A DNA stretch of 37,711 nucleotides from Reticulitermes lucifugus. Its lineage: Eukaryota > Arthropoda > Insecta > Blattodea > Rhinotermitidae. Position numbers and translations under genes: made by a program. The notes under the pieces are model-generated. The model did no database searches, was not told the origin of the DNA, and saw only the letters and a program-made list of their open reading frames with translations. Below, piece by piece: positions 10,556 through 21,938 of the stretch. The number at the start of each line of letters is the position of its first letter. Position 1 is the stretch's first letter. The DNA is taken from the NCBI GenBank assembly GCA_026260175.1, contig JAKCWW010000851.1:51625-89335 (forward strand), given 5' to 3'.

Positions 10556-10718
10556 ATAGTTTTCTCGGGCGCACAGCCGCGTCAATTCGTTTGAATACAA
10601 CGTTTCGGGGANNNNNNNNNNNNNNNNNNNNNNNNNNNNNNNNNNNNNNNNNNNNNNNNNNGTCCCCGAAACGTTGTATTCAAACGAATTGACGCGGCTG
10701 TGCGCCCGAGAAAACTAT
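10556..10718. repeat. 56-bp perfect inverted repeat with assembly gap at the centre
   Basis: Left arm 10556-10611 and right arm 10663-10718 are exact reverse complements. They include TCTCGGGCGCACAGCCGCG, TTCGTTTGAATACAACG and the signature CCCCGAAACGTTGTA next to the gap. CCGAAACGTTGTR matches the 3' half of a hammerhead-like core (GAAA, tiny helix III, cleavage site GTA) and also occurs in both arms of the 17579-17942 inverted repeat. The missing centre would then hold the CTGANGA half of each arm. I infer an inverted terminal-repeat pair of a Penelope-like or related retroelement. A plain palindromic transposon end is the alternative. Confidence 0.6.
10612..10661. other. Assembly gap (50 N)
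   Basis: Exactly 50 N, the same length as the gap at 23787, which suggests a placeholder and not a measured size. It lies in the loop of a perfect inverted repeat, where polymerases and assemblers commonly fail. Confidence 0.99.
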
Positions 10719-12892
10719 ATTTAATCATGTCGCCGCGAAAGTTTTAAAACTTATATTCAAATACATTTCCTTACAATCTTGGTTTGGAGATCCGTCAAAA
10801 TGTTTAAAGTTTGTAGTCTGTTCACGGGCAATACTTTTGGAAACGCAAAGTCTAAATCTTCCCGCAAGGTTAAACATACGAACTACAAGCACGATATTAC
10901 AACACGTATGAGGACTAAGTGAACTCTGAAAGTTCACTTTCTTTGGCAAAACGTGCAGTTAAAGAGAACTCCGCAAATGTTTCCCAAAACGAGCAATGAG
11001 GGAGGAAACACGCCTGCCAAGTGCACAATAGATTACACGCCACACACCGATGTCGGAGAAGTTGCCGGGAAAGCACGGCGATACTACCGACCGGAGAAAC
11101 AGATTACACAGACATTTTAAGCGACTGAAAGGGGAAGAAAAATAAAGTATGCCACTGTCGACTGGAATCTCTCCAAAACCATAGCTATTTATATCCGCAG
11201 ACATACTTAACACAGTAACTATCTCCGTGCTAATCACCTGACCAAGAGAAATTCTGTTTTGGAAGAATATTTAAACGAATTAGTGTGTGAGCATTCATTG
11301 TCATACAAGCGAGTGATAAAAAATACGAAGAAAATTCTGCGAAGGAAAATTTATGGTAAAATGGCTACTGATTTGGAGAAGATCGTAAGTTGAAGATTTA
11401 ATTATAATACGTTCAGCTACTTGTAGAAATGAACATCTAGATAAACATTATATATATATATATACTCCACAGATTGTTAACAATTCAGTGTGCACTGTCA
11501 AAATAATTCTCAATTTATTTTAAATTATAATACATTTACCACTAAAATCTACTGCTTCAAACGTCCGCTTAACTGCTTCCTGTAACATACTGCAGTCGCC
11601 ACCTTACGTTCCGGCTGTGCAAAACTATCTCCTCATCGAAACTCGTAGCGCTATTTCCATTTCTTACTATCTGACAGTTATAAAAAGTGAATCTATGATG
11701 AGGTATCTTCATTACATTGTTGGATACCTTCATTTTTACGAAATTATGGAGGATGCACGCTCGTATCTCGCGGTCGTCAACAGTTTATGTTTTAATTGCC
11801 TCTCGGGTGAAAACAATTCAGAAATACCGACTCAAAACGCTAAATGCGTTTTTACTGTTTCTCCTGCCTCGGCTATGGAACTCGTTATAAACAGCCTCCT
11901 TTATATCAACTCCTTTTGGGCAAGGCCACAGCGCCATTAATCTTCACCTAGAACAAGAAGAGGTCACACGGTGTCTGCATCAGGTCATGACACAGAATAC
12001 GGCAATCCCCGAAGCTGACTTTGCAGACGGTTCCTACTGTCTCACACGAACCTACACAGACCCAGAGGTAGCCGTGTTTCAGATTCTAATGCGCTTTCCA
12101 TCTATAGCACCGCAAGCAAATGGGGTAACCACAGTTCTGATAAAATCCTTTTGATATAATTCTTGATTCGTCTGTAGTAGGCCGAGGTATAGCCTGATGC
12201 ATCAATCGTTGGCATATTGCTTTCAGGGCCTCCAGAATAGGTTTACTCATCCAGCTGTAAGAAATATCAAACTGAAAGATGTATAACTACCCCTTTCCAT
12301 AACCACGAATAAGAGTAAATATTACACTTTCAGATAGGAAAGTAAGGTGGAAACATTCAGGATTCATACAAGAAAAAAAAGTACGCGTTGTGAAAAGCCG
12401 TCTAAATGAAAAAAGATGAAAATTTGAAATTACTTGATAAGTCTCTAACAGAAAGAGAGTAACGTGAAGAACAATGCACTTCTCTGCTTCATTTCAACAT
12501 TAAACAACATGAAGAAGGCTTTAATAAAACTGCGATAAGGGACAGCAACACATATCTTATTCCGCTGCAATATACAGGTTTTTCTCTAGAAAGAATTTCC
12601 GTATATTGCCAGATATGAAATAAACATAAACGAGAAAGCCACAGCACAGAAGACAGATATGAGAACACAGGCGCATCAGATATTTCATCAACGGAAATTA
12701 GCTTTGAAAAAACATTCCCGAATTCGTACGGTGAAAATAAAGAGTATATGCCTCACTCGGATAGCAGAATCATACAAACAGCATTTAACGGACCGCGCCG
12801 TCAAGTTGCCAGTGACGTAACACTTGGTAAATAAATAAGACACCAAAAAGAACCAAATAAGTCATGGAAGAAATTCTTGGTGAAATAAGGAC
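10719..12892. other. No recognisable gene; (TA)n at about 11448-11463
   Basis: About 2.2 kb. Short open frames (10725-10949 minus, 10959-11237 minus, 11617-11940 plus) encode nothing I recognise. A TA dinucleotide run of about eight units lies near 11448-11463. Confidence 0.5.
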
Positions 12893-13215
12893 AGCCTGTC
12901 GGCACAATTGGTTGAGGCACAGCGCTACAAGCCGGAAGGTCGCGGGTTCGATTCGAGATGCGTCATTGGAATTTTTCATTGACTTAATCCTTCCGGCCGC
13001 ACTATAGCCCTGGGGTCGACTCAGCCTCTAACAGAAATGAGTACCAGGAATACTTCCTGGGGGGGGGGGTTAAGGCGGCCGGTGCGTAGGGATGACAACC
13101 TTACCACCTTCATGTGCAGATTGTCTGAAAATCTGACAGCCTCAACCTCCTGGAACCCTAAGGGCCTATCCACGCCTGTAATGGGATTGCTTTATCTTTA
13201 CCTTTACCGTAAGAA
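12893..13215 (+). mobile_element. tRNA-derived SINE, family C
   Basis: The head has an A-box-like GGCACAATTGGTTGAGGCAC near 12901-12920 and a B box GGTTCGATTC at 12945-12954 preceded by GGTCGC, as in SINE tRNA heads. The body has CGGCCGCACTATAGCCCTGG, GGTCGACTCAGCCTC, then CCTCAACCTCCTGGAACCC and GGGCCTATCCACGCCTG. The 3' end is a T-rich TTTATCTTTACCTTTACC. A run of 11 G at 13059-13069 interrupts the body. A 64-codon minus-strand frame over the head has no product of its own. Confidence 0.65.
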
Positions 13216-13554
13216 ATTTCTGAACACAATGAAAGAAACGCTTTCTGAAAAAGAGACCAGTGAACGTTCCGAAACACACACACACACACAGTTATTTCAG
13301 AAGTATGGGTTCTGTTGCAACAATTTCTATCTTCACTTCATTGCAGAGAAACGCTGGAAGGCCTGTACTTTAGTTTCGGAAATGAAGCAACGTGTACTCT
13401 GATACAAATCGCAGCTGCTTCATCAGGCATTCCTACTCCTGCAGCATAAACGACTCCCAGGGAAGTACAAATGCTCTCTCATAGGTCCCGCCACTAATGA
13501 GAAATTCAACGATCAGCAAACTTGTCAACCTCAACATTATTTATTTCCTCTAAT
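13216..13554. other. (CA)n microsatellite, otherwise featureless
   Basis: A CA run of about eight units lies near 13275-13290. The rest of this stretch shows no recognisable feature. Confidence 0.6.
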
Positions 13555-13868
13555 ATAATACAAAAACAAAAGTAAGATTCCTTGTGCACGCCATAACGGC
13601 ATATGGGGAAGTGAAGGTATAGCTCCACTTGATCTTAACCTCGGCACTAGATGGAGGTGAGTGGCCAGATTCAAGCCCCGCCCGCTTTACTGCCAAAAAT
13701 AACTCCGATACCGGCTGAATATGAGGCTGCGTGGGACCCAGAGCCGGTGTGGATTTTTTTTGGAGAAAACATAAATGTGTTGCCTCTGCCGGAAACTGAA
13801 CCACGATGGCTCGTTCCTCTAGTTCATAGCTTAGTCATTATACGGACTACACTATCTAGGCCACCAAT
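13555..13868 (-). mobile_element. tRNA-derived SINE, family B, copy 2
   Basis: Read on the minus strand, it starts near 13868 with an A-box-like GTAGTCCGTATAATGACTAA, continues through GTTCAGTTTCCGGC (decayed B box), AGTAAAGCGGGCGGGGC, CCATCTAGTGCCGAGG, CAAGTGGAGCTATACC and ATGGCGTGCACAAGG, and ends in a T-rich tail at 13555-13575. These blocks match copies at 6741, 19540 and 34488 in order and spacing. Overlapping open frames on both strands are by-products of the SINE. Confidence 0.7.
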
Positions 13869-16380
13869 AAATACGTGTCAACTAAAGTAAGCTACCTCAC
13901 TTAATGACGAACACGACCAAGTGTTTCTTTAGCAGATACCGGTTGCCAGATATGGTTTATAAATTGGATTTACACTTACTGTGTCCGCCTGGTTTTATTG
14001 TCACAGAAATATCTACAGATCAACACCTTTAAACTCCATGTATCGTCTCTTTTATTCTACATGTTCATTCTCTCTCAGTTACACGAACATTATTCATTTT
14101 GTTTCGGCCCCTTCCTCCAGAAACTCGTTCATCACCGACGTCAGATGATACAAAAGTACCTTGAAAATAACTACTTCGTGACCACGCACTTTCGCATCAC
14201 GCATCATAGATGTGAGATTTCGATATGGAATTTCTTATAAGTCGCCCGTATTTTGTTACAAAACCTCCCCTACCAGAGAAACCAATAAACCTACAGTTAA
14301 CTAAGGTTACACGGAAAAGACAGCTTTAATGTATCATCTAAATAGCGTGTTGCTGGCTGAAGAGCATAATTAATTTTCGCATATATGTACATACTGGTTT
14401 ACTTCACGCTGAGAATAAATTCCTCAGACAGACTGGACAGTACGTTGGGTAGGACCACGGGATCATTTGGGGCGTAGCAATGGTGCCAATAATTCCAAAC
14501 CTCCTGTCGGGAATCAAAACGCAATCCTCCACTTCCTAGCTGGCCACTGCAATAAATGAGCCATCAACACCACGAAGCATGAGCAGTGCTGTCTAATCTT
14601 TTGTAAATGGCAGACCACATGGTAACCGCCGAGTGAATGCATTAGCAGCGGGACGAACAAACTTGAATACTAGAAGCTTGTGGTTCACAGATCAGTGGTG
14701 TATTACGCGCTAGGGCCAGTCTCCTGCTGAGGGATTCAGGTTACAGAGAAGAAACTACATGCAATTTCAGCGCGTTGTGTCTCGCAGTGATGCGTGTCCG
14801 TTTGTTTACAAAGGCACAACAATAAACATCATCATGAGACAACTGAAGCGACTGGACACACACAAACAAAAAACAAATTTTAAGACCGTTTTCACACTAA
14901 CAACACAAGATAGGGTAAACCTTACGGTACCGTCCTAGGATACGTTGCAACCACAAAATGTGTACTTTTTATTGGCTCCATGCAGCGTCTATCTCGTACA
15001 CTAAAGTCAAATACAAACACACAAAATTACTATGTGCTGTTACCCTTAACTTGCTAAATCATGTTTCACAGATGAAATATTCTCCTCGGCAATCCATCAA
15101 CAAATACTTTATTGCTTCATATCAAGTTTTAAACGCATTTAAAAGGTTATGGAAAAACCTACTGACATGTGTATTTACCCACATCTTAAAGGTCACTCCA
15201 TTTCAGGTGCACAAACTTTAAAATATTCGAAACCCGAACCAACATTTTGGAAATGTTACAAACAGCAAACAGGCAGGGGTGGAAGATAAAACGACAAGTC
15301 GTGACGACAGTGGAAATAGGAAATGCCTAATCAGACTAACCAAGGGCTGGGATTGTAATTGCATTTACTACTTCACGTACGGTCGTGTGAATTAGTCCTG
15401 CAGAACGAAACGGTATTTCCTGACAAATTATATTCCGTAATACTGTCAGCGTTAACAGAAACCCCTTACATGCAAACGCCATTAAATTTAAAGGCTGGAT
15501 ACCGTGCTTAGGATATACCAGGGCTTTACTGTTTTCAATGTCCATTTGTTAACACTGCCTGGCAGTACATCGGACGATGTGTCGTACCGTTTTAAATCTC
15601 AAGACGGGGCGAAAGCTTCGGCATACAAAAACGAATTTCCTTACATTTTAATCACGTAACTTGCTGCTTCAGTGCTCAGTTAACTTTTAGTGTCCATGAC
15701 ATTAAACTGAAGCTTCGTGGCTGTTTGCCCAAACAAACACGTGACCATGTTCGACATGTACAAAAACGGTGCACAAATTGATATAATTACGAGAACACCC
15801 AATGTCAAAATGCTAACAATCAGGAACCACAAATAACTAAGGAATTACAGTCACTGGTGTGGGATTCGAAGAAGTATCCGTTTCAAGTTTTCAATTGTGG
15901 CCGTAGAAATCCTGGACTAATACATAATTCGGGAGAACTCGTACCTTCATACGAAGACTTACCCACTAACTACGCATCCTCTCTGGCATGGCGTGTCATC
16001 AGACGGTGTCCACATCACAGGCCAACACTACAACTTTATACACACCTGTGTCGGTTGTGAAATAGCAACAGTCACCGTCATGCGAGTCGTTGGCTGCAGT
16101 TTTGCCTTCATATCTACCACGAGTGGGCAATAGCTAAGCACGTGTGGCAGTGTAGTCATGAATCAGGGGCACTTCCTAACAGAACGAAGTGATGCGCTCA
16201 TGAAGAACATTCTTCCAGTTTCTGATTCTCGTCTACCACATGGACATCATAAGATAGGCCTACTGCAGGGTTTCCGTCAAGTACAACATGTAATTGTGTG
16301 TATTTATGTTAGACTGTACAATATTGTTATTATTAGAGTCTTGATACTTTATTGAAGTTTAACTAATTACAGTATCAAAT
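13869..16380. other. No recognisable gene
   Basis: About 2.5 kb of AT-rich sequence. Short frames at 13998-14240, 14958-15221, 15336-15545 and 15857-16060 carry no recognisable motif, and no transposon signature was found. Confidence 0.5.
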
Positions 16381-16384
16381 TAAG

Positions 16385-16427
16385 AATGGCAACATGTTTA
16401 AACCATGCCAGTCATCATCAGGCCATT
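16385..16427 (-). ncRNA. Hammerhead-ribozyme-like motif, minus strand
   Basis: On the minus strand, AATGGC (16427-16422) precedes CTGATGA (16421-16415). A helix II of only three pairs follows (GAC with GTT). TAAA stands where GAAA is expected. ACATGT forms a minute helix III, U is at the cleavage position (16391), and GCCATT (16390-16385) pairs perfectly with AATGGC as a 6-bp helix I. The order is that of a type I hammerhead. G12 is replaced by T, a residue essential in the family, so this copy should be inactive. One extra base lies between CTGATGA and helix II. Hammerhead motifs of this minimal shape are known from Penelope-like retroelements. Confidence 0.5.
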
Positions 16428-16608
16428 AGTTGTTACAAAAGTGTAAATTTTAAAATAAGAAAAGGTTGAGTTTACGGAAGTTGTTAACGTATGATTGAGA
16501 TCTCAATCGTATATATGTTGTATAAAATGGAGTACAATATACGTATGTATACTAAATTAGTTAAAATTCTCTACTCCTGCAAACTGTTGATGTTTTGGTA
16601 GCGGGTGG

Positions 16609-16641
16609 TATATAAAAGCTCGGTAAAGGTCGTGGTTCAGA
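16609..16641 (+). promoter_or_regulatory. TATA/Inr-like core promoter candidate
   Basis: TATATAAAAG at 16609-16618 is followed by TTCAGAAC, whose initiator-like A (16639) is 30 bases from the TATA start. It points away from the minus-strand hammerhead-like motif 180 bp to the left. No gene is recognised downstream. It may be a retroelement promoter or chance. Confidence 0.35.
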
Positions 16642-16644
16642 ACT

Positions 16645-17578
16645 AGATTGTACGAAGATACGGCCCAATGACCGTTGTTGTATGACACACGTAGGACTAT
16701 ACTGCGTGTTTGCATGCCATAGGTTCAGTTTGTTGATATATTAGGCACAGTTTAGTATACTGCTGTCTCTCGGCAAATTGGCATGATGTTGTATACAACG
16801 TGTATGTTGCCTATTGTGTATGTTACACGTTCCGATATTTATGGTAGAGTCTTGGTCTTCAAACACCCACAAGCAACGTAGGGGCGTTGCTAGACTAGTA
16901 AATCCAGACACACTGAATTTCAAAAGGCCACATCATTTCAAAATCGTCTTCCATAATCGCAAGTATCATAAGATGACACATTACCTCGACATTTGATACA
17001 ACGCAGTGAAATAACTGATCACATAACCCCTCCAGGAGTACACCAGATGCTGTGGCCAAGAGTTTAGCCATAAACCGAACTATATATATCCTACATACAC
17101 GAAGCAAGCGTATTGTCCCAAAACAAGGCCATAACATCGCAGAGAGAAAAGAATGAGGTGCAGTCACGCCCTGGGGTCATGCGTGAGCCTGTTTTGCTGC
17201 GCCCCTCTGTTCTGTTATTCTCCTAGGTGTCCGATTGTATTAGATTACATGCCGCTAACAGAGGTGGACACGCGGAGAAGCAATTCACAGCGTGCTTCCA
17301 ATAACCCTAACACAATTGCTAGAATCTTTATAAATTGCTGCAGTGATTCATACAAGGGATCGAGTTGATTGTAACAAAGGCAATGTAATCAACGCATCAC
17401 AAGACCTTCGGCATCAACAACTATTACACCAGCTCAGAGACTAGCGCCTGCACACGAGGGTCATTGCTTCATGGGGTCGATTTCACAAAAGTACACTTGC
17501 CTAACACTTCTGACAAAGAATCACAAATACACTACAACTGAACTACGTGTAGCAGAGCCCTTCATAACAAGATTATAG
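16645..17578. other. No recognisable gene
   Basis: A 90-codon minus-strand frame (16895-17167) and a 71-codon plus-strand frame (17153-17368) carry no motif I recognise. No repeat was identified. Confidence 0.5.
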
Positions 17579-17942
17579 TATTCTGAACCACTTGTTTTTT
17601 GGACTTTGTCCATCGTCTTTTAATGTGAATAAAATGTAATATAAAAAGTAAAATACAAATATATAAAACTAAAATTCACAACGTTTCGGAGAAGGGATCT
17701 TCCTACGTCTTCAGATCATGCCTATTCAGTTGGGTCCCATTGAAAAAGCTAGTCTTAATCACCGGACTAGCTTTTTCAATGGGACCCAACTGAATAGGCA
17801 TGATCTGAAGACGGAGGAAGATCCCTTCTCCGAAACGTTGTGAGTTTTAGAGTTTTATATATTTGTATTTTACATTTTATATTACGTTTTATTCACATTA
17901 AAAGACGATGGACAAAGTCCAAAAAACAAGTGGTTCAGAATA
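17579..17942. repeat. Long inverted repeat, about 178-bp arms, hammerhead-like signature in each arm
   Basis: Left arm 17579-17754 and right arm 17765-17942 are reverse complements at about 97 percent (a 2-base indel and a few substitutions) around a 10-base spacer. Each arm carries CTGAAGA, one extra base, GGAG...CTCC (a 4-7 bp helix II), GAAA, then C-GTT-G as a tiny helix III. The base at the cleavage position is G, which hammerheads do not accept, and no helix I is evident. The signature CCGAAACGTTGT is shared with 10556-10718. Transcription across it would give a near-perfect double-stranded hairpin. Likely an inverted duplication of a retroelement terminus. Confidence 0.75.
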
Positions 17943-18093
17943 TCATATACCATCGTCAGAACCTTTTAAAACTCAAGATTATAGTAGCTCAGATGGTCAC
18001 AGAATTCTCCGGTTCATTACCATTTCCACAAGCGGCTACCACTGGACTCTACAATGCGCTAACTGAATACAAAACATATCTTAATATCGTACT

Positions 18094-18253
18094 AGAGATC
18101 TGCGCTCTTCTGGGTTATTACGCAGCGTCGAATCGTAATCCTTTAACGAAGTTTCGGGACAACGTATCGGTCCCATCTTCAAGTGTCAAGAAGTCCAAAA
18201 AGAAAAGAGGAGAGCAGATCTCATCAACATCGCGTCGGAAGCCTGAAATCACG
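18094..18253 (-). repeat. Dispersed repeat with hammerhead-like core (family with 24986 copy)
   Basis: On the minus strand: CGTGATTTCAGGCTTCCG, GCGATGTTGATGAGATC, CTTCTTGAC, then TTGAAGA (18182-18176; C3 replaced by T), one extra base, helix II GGGAC/GTCCC (18174-18170 with 18160-18156), GAAA, helix III C-TTC-G, U at the cleavage site, and then GGATTACGATTCGACGCTGC and CCCAGAAGAGCGCAGATCTC. The outer blocks recur at 24986-25123. The CCCAGAAGA block also recurs in the 556/2570/27985 repeats at a similar distance, which suggests a common ancestor. No convincing helix I. Confidence 0.6.
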
Positions 18254-19539
18254 AATATCGCACTTATTTACGATCCACTATAATGTCATTCCTCAAACAG
18301 TTCATTCCTGCAGGTTTTCCATATTCAGTTACGTATGCATTAGCATGTTCCAAAGGGTGCTAGGTCTGCATGTCACCACACCTCATCTTTCTTTATTTGA
18401 TCGCCTTAATAATGTTTGGCGAACAAAAATCATATATGAAGCTCCTCCTTATGCTACTCGTACTTTTCCTATCTTCCTTCTTGGATCGAAATTCTCCCCA
18501 GCACTTCGTTCTCGCACACCCTCAATACACGTGCTTCACTTAATTAAAGGAATCTGTTACAACACACTGAAATCAAATGACGAATCATCAAGAGCTAAAT
18601 TAAACCTCTTAACATAACTTGGTATTCCTATCAATAACTACATATTTCACCGCCTGATATTTTCGCTTACTATCTTACACGTCGAAATAAAATTTACTAC
18701 CCTCTTATGGTCTTAAGAATAACACGGCGAGCTCAGAAAAGTCAACACGCCGGAATGTATCTAAATCTGGTGTAATAAATCTAATTTCCGCAAACAGTTC
18801 TTACTACGTAATAACTTTCACGTCTTTTCAACTGTCGAAGTCACATCGTGCCTGAAGAATGACAAATAATTGTCTATTTAACAACAACAGTGTTAGTGAA
18901 AATTACTGCCGCATCAAGTCCCACCCAGAATTGGTTTTGGTGTGAACCGCACTCGACACGCCTCCACCATTAATTACAACCTGTCACCAAACCCATGAGG
19001 CAGTATAAACGACCCCACGCTTCGCCTACACGACTAAAGACCACTCACAATTGTATTATTAAAAATTACGTAATTAATAACACTTACACACGCAGTACAG
19101 CTGGGAGCATGCCACTCAGTTCCAATGGGACTATAACATGCAAACCTCTTCATCAAACTACACAGCTCGGACACCGGGGAGTCCAGACGTCTATTGTGAT
19201 TCGTATTTCAGACACAACATTTACTTACAGTAAAGCCGGCAAGAGCTCGACACTCAGACTGGCTCTGAAGCCAACCCTGTACCCTAATCAGAATGAGCCG
19301 GTGGCTTCTTCCTAAGAAGTAAAGCCAACGGAGCGTAAAGCTGACCACTTACTCCATCTGTCATACGTTCACTCCAACTACTAAATTAATCTTTGGTGGC
19401 TTAATGACTAAGAAAGGAGACAACATTACTTTGCCATACAGGTTTAGTTCTAAGTCACGTGTAAATTCTGACATTTACTTGATCGCTATCCTGCGCAGCT
19501 CAGTGACAGGGCGAGGGTCTAAGGACTTCCGATTTTCTT
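18254..19539. other. No recognisable gene
   Basis: The stretch 18255-18620 is open on the plus strand and reads like protein in places (for example SLFDRLNNVWRTKIIYEAPP), but I cannot assign it to a family; it could be a decayed retroelement reading frame. The rest (to 19539) shows nothing recognisable. Confidence 0.4.
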
Positions 19540-19870
19540 CAGTCCGTCCCTGTGAGTGAAGGAGACGGGACAGCGCAGACGGTACGGTATCTAATCCACA
19601 GGCCGGACGACAGAGGAGTCGGCTTTCGATTCTCGGAATAGGCGATAGGATATTTCTCTATTTCAAAACGTCCAAACTGGTTCTGGGGCCAGCCCAGCCT
19701 CCAGTTCAATGTGTAGCCGGGACTCTTCCCCGGGAATAAAGCGGCAGGGGTGTGAAACTGACCACAAAACTCCATCTAGTGCCGTGGTTAAGAACGCGTG
19801 GAACTACGCCTCCACTCCCCCAATGTGACATCGTGCCGTGCATAGGGACTTCACTTTTCATCTTTCACCT
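19540..19870 (+). mobile_element. tRNA-derived SINE, family B, copy 3
   Basis: A-box-like GCGCAGACGGTACGGTATC, B-box-like CTTTCGATTC near 19623, then CGGGAATAAAGCGGCAGGGG, ACTCCATCTAGTGCCGTGG, GCGTGGAACTACGCCTCC and GTGCCGTGCATAGGGAC. It is one of the better preserved family B copies and ends in CTTTTCATCTTTCACC. It ends close to unannotated sequence without a clear target-site duplication. Confidence 0.72.
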
Positions 19871-21938
19871 AACGCAGCTCCATGAGGTTTACAGAACTCT
19901 ATGACCCAACGTTCGGACCTCGACTTTAGCACTCATTTTCCGCTTCCAGAAAACTCGCGGTTCGGCTCTAGGCATTCCATTTAGGCTAAAAGTATCCGGG
20001 ATCTTCCTCAGTCCTCACACATGCGTGTTTGGATATTACCTCAAAATGTTTACGAACTGTCGGCCTCTGAACGCGATTAGCAACTGGAACTTCTATAATA
20101 GCAGAAATAACGACTACACGGAGACAGACATACGACTATGAATGGCTTTCACAAGCACAAGGGTCGGATCGCTGCCTGAGAGACTCATGACCATTCTTTT
20201 AACGTCAAGTCGAGTAGAAAGGGGTCGGGCCCTCATGACGTAGATGAATCAAGTTGGTGAGAGGAGTTGACTTTGGTTCCAGGTCACGTGGGTCATCTGT
20301 CTGTGTGCCTGTCTGTCCACTACTTCCACTCGAGTGCTTACCTCCAGCAGTGTGAAATGGAAACAAATGCCTCGCTGTACTTGGTTCGGGGTGCGCCACT
20401 TTATCTAGACCCTGTCACTCCACAAGTGTGACTGCAGTCACGAGGAAGCCCTGAAGAGCGTGTCTCATTTCTCTCAAGACACCACGTCACTGTTTCTTCA
20501 TTAATTTATTTTCTGCTGTCAATGTAAGTGTTAAAGCGGGATGCAGCGTAGGCTTCCAGAAACGTTCGGCCATTCATCAGCGATACCGTCGGGAAATGAG
20601 CCTGCAGTTGCTGACGTACGTCCCAGTGACAAGATTCCTCAACCCAAGGTCCGCGACGCAACAAAACACGACAGAGGTTTCCAAAACAGTGCAGGAAGTG
20701 CTGGCAAAATGTGGCCATAGATGGCATGCAGGAAGTTCTTAATTTAGTTTGTTGAATCGTAGTTCAAATTTACACGTGTCTGAGCCCATGTAACACCGGG
20801 TTTTACGGGGCTCAGATTTTTTTCCATACATTTGCATACATTTACATTGGACTACCTTCTCCTTCTTCCAACCTGTATTGTCTACACAGCAACACATTAC
20901 CAATAGTCACAGCACTGAAATCAACAATTTAAAGCATCAGAGGCCCCCCCCCCCAATTCTCAACAATTCGGCCAATCCCCTATTTTTCCCCTCACCCACA
21001 GTACACAAAAGGTAAAATAACGGCAAAAAGAATAAACAACCCTAAATAAAAGGCAACGACATAGTTTCTACGTTAACTGAGCATCACGCCATGAATATGT
21101 ATAGTGGAGAAGAACACAGCCCCACATATTCTTAAGTACACATACAGATGCGCAGTAAGCTTCGCTCTCCGAACGCTTAAACTCTGGAGAAAAACCTTGG
21201 TACCAACTAGATAGGAGGTTTCGTGGATCCGGCCGTGAGAGAGAATGAAAAATCCCGGCACCTGCCAGAAGGCAACCATCGGCCTTCCTCGCAGTCAGTC
21301 ACTTTATTGAATGAGATATCCGGGGCGAACGTGCTAGTGAATAAACACACGAAGTAGGAAAGTTAAGAATACAAATCGAGATTTTGATGAAAATTAAACT
21401 TCGCAGTCCCTACTAGCAGTTTCATTTATTATGCCCAGAACTGATTGTGACATCATCGAATGGAACCAACACAACATCGAGTTCAGTGCGTGTCTTCAAC
21501 GTTTTGACCACGGCAACCACAGTTAGCGGCACCGCGTCTGCACTATTATTAACTGAATTATTATGTTTTCCGTGTACCTACAAAGTACGTTCAATCATTA
21601 TAATTAATTCGTAATTAAGTAATAAATACTGACTACAAGCAAACCATAGTATCTTAAACCACATCCTTAGCACTTCAGTTCAAATGCGAGCATGGCGAAC
21701 CTTATACCAAAATTACCAAAAGAATCCCTTTCACGTAAATAACAGAATTTCTCTCGCAGTGATCTCGGGCACTAGTGCCAGTACTTTCCAATCACTGGCA
21801 TACACGTTCCTCTACTGTGCACTGATATGTTACAGGTTTGTACAAAAGGATACGCGAACCAATGCGAAATTATTATTCATGTAGCAATACATTAAATGAT
21901 ATAGACGGCAACGCTAGTACACAATTAACACATTTCAC
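19871..21938. other. No recognisable gene; 11-C run at 20944-20954
   Basis: About 2.1 kb. Frames at 20205-20399, 20506-20727 and 21073-21279 (minus) and 21684-21884 (plus) have no recognisable product. A run of exactly 11 C lies at 20944-20954. Confidence 0.5.

Noticed and set aside
12901..12975. Functional tRNA gene
   Set aside because: Only box A/B-like segments remain, with poor stems; it is the head of a SINE.
17840..18283. 147-codon plus-strand frame as a gene
   Set aside because: It starts inside the right arm of the inverted repeat and passes through the antisense of the 18094 repeat.
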